Part shown: positions 6,239-7,166 of the stretch, in pieces
Numbering within the stretch: position 1 is the first letter of the stretch
How the letters are laid out: each line of letters starts with the position of its first letter
Origin: Clostridium sp.
Lineage (GTDB): Bacteria > Bacillota > Clostridia > Clostridiales > Clostridiaceae
Direction: 5' to 3'
DNA length: 7,166 nt
Assembly: GCA_003539755.1 (NCBI GenBank)
Contig: DPOH01000148.1
Location: forward strand, 1-7,166
Made by a program: the position numbers and the translations under genes
Notes under the pieces: model-generated
What the model was told of the DNA's origin: nothing
The model's input: only the letters and a program-made list of their open reading frames with translations
Database searches by the model: none

Positions 6239-6260
6239 GCGTTACCACTTTTGGCAACGC
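6239..6260 (+). other. Intercistronic stem-loop between nrdD and nrdG
   Basis: Seven nucleotides after the nrdD stop, GCGTT pairs with AACGC and, past one mismatch, CCA pairs with TGG around a 4-nt loop. No U-tract follows (the next bases are TATAAATATA), so it is not a standard terminator. It could stabilise the nrdD message or mark a processing site that sets the nrdD:nrdG ratio. The structure is seen; the function is inferred. Confidence 0.45.
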
Positions 6261-6294
6261 TATAAATATATATGGGATAGGGAGAGCAAAGTAT

Positions 6295-6795
6295 ATGTAT
6301 TATTCAAAAATTAAAGTTAATGATGTTGCTAATGGACCAGGCCTAAGAATAAGTTTATTCACATCTGGATGTAATCATCACTGTAAAGGCTGCTTCCAGC
6401 CTGAAACTTGGTGCTTCACCAATGGAGAGCCTTATACTCAAGAAGTTCAAAACAGTATAATTGAAAAAAGCCGTGGTAAATATATAGCTGGACTATCACT
6501 TCTTGGTGGTGATCCACTTGATAATGTAGATGGAATACTAAGATTATTAAAAGAATATAGAGATACTTTTAGTGATACTAAAACCATATGGCTATGGACT
6601 GGATATTTATTCGAAGAAGTCATAAATGATGAACATATGTCAAAAGTATTACCTTTTTTAGATGTTATTGTAGACGGTGAATTTATAGAAGCACAAAAAG
6701 ATATTACTTTAAAATATATGGGCAGTTCTAATCAAAGAGTTATAGATGTACCAAAAACTTTGAAATCTGGCGAAATAATATTACTTGATTATTAA
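6295..6795 (+). CDS. nrdG: Anaerobic ribonucleotide reductase activating protein (radical SAM)
   Basis: This 166-residue activase uses a [4Fe-4S] cluster and S-adenosylmethionine to generate the glycyl radical on NrdD (Gly683 here). The N-terminal core motif GPGLRISLFTSGCNHHCKGC contains the radical-SAM CxxxCxxC cluster ligands Cys26, Cys30 and Cys33, followed by FQPETW, typical of NrdG. The SAM-binding GGDP motif occurs in LSLLGGDPLDN (about residues 62-72). Further family features are the TIWLWTGYLFEEV stretch and DVIVDGEF, followed near the C-terminus by a GSSNQRVIDV block. Length is standard for NrdG (about 150-175). AGGGAG at 6279-6284 lies 10 nt before the ATG, slightly far but the best candidate. 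Most likely co-transcribed with nrdD. Confidence 0.97.
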   Translation: MYYSKIKVNDVANGPGLRISLFTSGCNHHCKGCFQPETWCFTNGEPYTQEVQNSIIEKSRGKYIAGLSLLGGDPLDNVDGILRLLKEYRDTFSDTKTIWLWTGYLFEEVINDEHMSKVLPFLDVIVDGEFIEAQKDITLKYMGSSNQRVIDVPKTLKSGEIILLDY

Positions 6796-6803
6796 ATTTA
6801 AAT

Positions 6804-6840
6804 AAAGGGCATTGAGTTAATCAATGCCCTTTAGCTATTT
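6804..6840 (+). terminator. Rho-independent terminator after nrdG, probably bidirectional
   Basis: A perfect 12-bp stem AAAGGGCATTGA / TCAATGCCCTTT (6804-6815 and 6821-6832) closes a 5-nt loop. It starts 8 nt after the nrdG stop. The A-run and T-run at the two ends of the stem, with T-rich flanks on both strands, suit termination of nrdDG from the left and of the convergent hydrolase gene from the right. Confidence 0.85.
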
Positions 6841-6905
6841 ATTGTGTAAATATTCTTACTTACATATATAATAATTTATATTTAAAATACTTGTCCTAAT
6901 AATTA

Positions 6906-7166
6906 TTAACTGAATAAATGTTTCTTAAAGAAATCAAACACTTTTTGTAAGTAAGGTTTTTGAACAGAATCTTTTTCAAAGTATACTTCATGTTTAGAAT
7001 TTTCTACTTTTTCAAGCGTACAGTTTTTAGCATATTTAGCAAAGTCATTTTGTCCTTTTGGTCTTACTAAATCATCTCTATCCGCTTTGAATAATAATAC
7101 TGGTGTTTCAACTGTAGAAGCAGTTTTCTTATTTGTGATTTGTCTTGTCTTACTTAAGGATTCAGA
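6906..7166 (-). CDS. Alpha/beta-hydrolase (lysophospholipase / monoacylglycerol lipase-like), C-terminal 86 residues
   Basis: The reverse strand is open from the right edge to a TAA at 6908..6906. The C-terminal residues include TPVLLFKADRDDLVRP and, about 25 residues later, ENSKHEVYFEKD, ending FDFFKKHLFS. The pattern is the end of an alpha/beta-hydrolase fold: a hydrophobic strand, then the acid residue of the triad (Asp in KADRDDLV), then the catalytic His (KHEVYFEKD). The HExxxE context is typical of PldB-type lysophospholipases and serine hydrolases of the S33-like group. The nucleophile Ser would lie in the part beyond the window, so the substrate cannot be stated. It converges on nrdG and probably shares the terminator at 6804-6832. 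There is no functional link to nrdDG visible. Confidence 0.8.
   Translation of the reverse strand, partial: SESLSKTRQITNKKTASTVETPVLLFKADRDDLVRPKGQNDFAKYAKNCTLEKVENSKHEVYFEKDSVQKPYLQKVFDFFKKHLFS

Overview
This window comes from an AT-rich, strictly or facultatively anaerobic low-GC Firmicute. It is most likely a Clostridium sensu stricto species: codons are A/T-ending, ribosome binding sites are strong GGAGG types, there is a mannose-family PTS with a DUF956 partner gene, and there is an oxygen-sensitive class III ribonucleotide reductase. The species cannot be fixed from the sequence alone.

Left part (1-3350, minus strand): a mannose-family PTS operon, read right to left. The order is EIIAB (manX-like, 3039..2062), EIIC (manY-like, 2028..1222), EIID (manZ-like, 1203..289), and the start of a DUF956/ManO gene (109..beyond the left edge). 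Its control region (3040-3349) is the most informative part of the window. It has a sigma-A promoter with an extended -10, a perfect-consensus cre (CcpA) operator over the -10 and start site, and a leader of about 275 nt. The leader carries a BglG/SacY/LicT-type ribonucleic antiterminator (RAT). The 3' half of the RAT is also the 5' arm of a 13-bp terminator stem whose other arm, followed by a U-tract, lies 142 nt downstream. The operon therefore looks controlled both by CcpA repression and by a PTS-regulated antiterminator protein, which is not encoded here.

Middle (3411-3842, plus strand): a 5'-truncated beta-carbonic anhydrase remnant. It keeps the His-x-x-Cys zinc motif but has lost its N-terminus. 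The catalytic Asp of the CxDxR motif reads as Ala. 3843-4080 is very AT-rich spacer ending in a plausible nrdD promoter.

Right part (4114-6795, plus strand): nrdD (class III anaerobic ribonucleoside-triphosphate reductase, 705 aa from the RBS-supported start) and nrdG (its radical-SAM activase). They are separated by 63 nt containing a stem-loop. NrdG installs the glycyl radical on NrdD so that the cell can make dNTPs without oxygen. A strong rho-independent terminator follows nrdG and probably also serves the convergent gene on its right. That gene is the C-terminal end of an alpha/beta-hydrolase (lysophospholipase / monoacylglycerol lipase-like), on the minus strand and running off the window.
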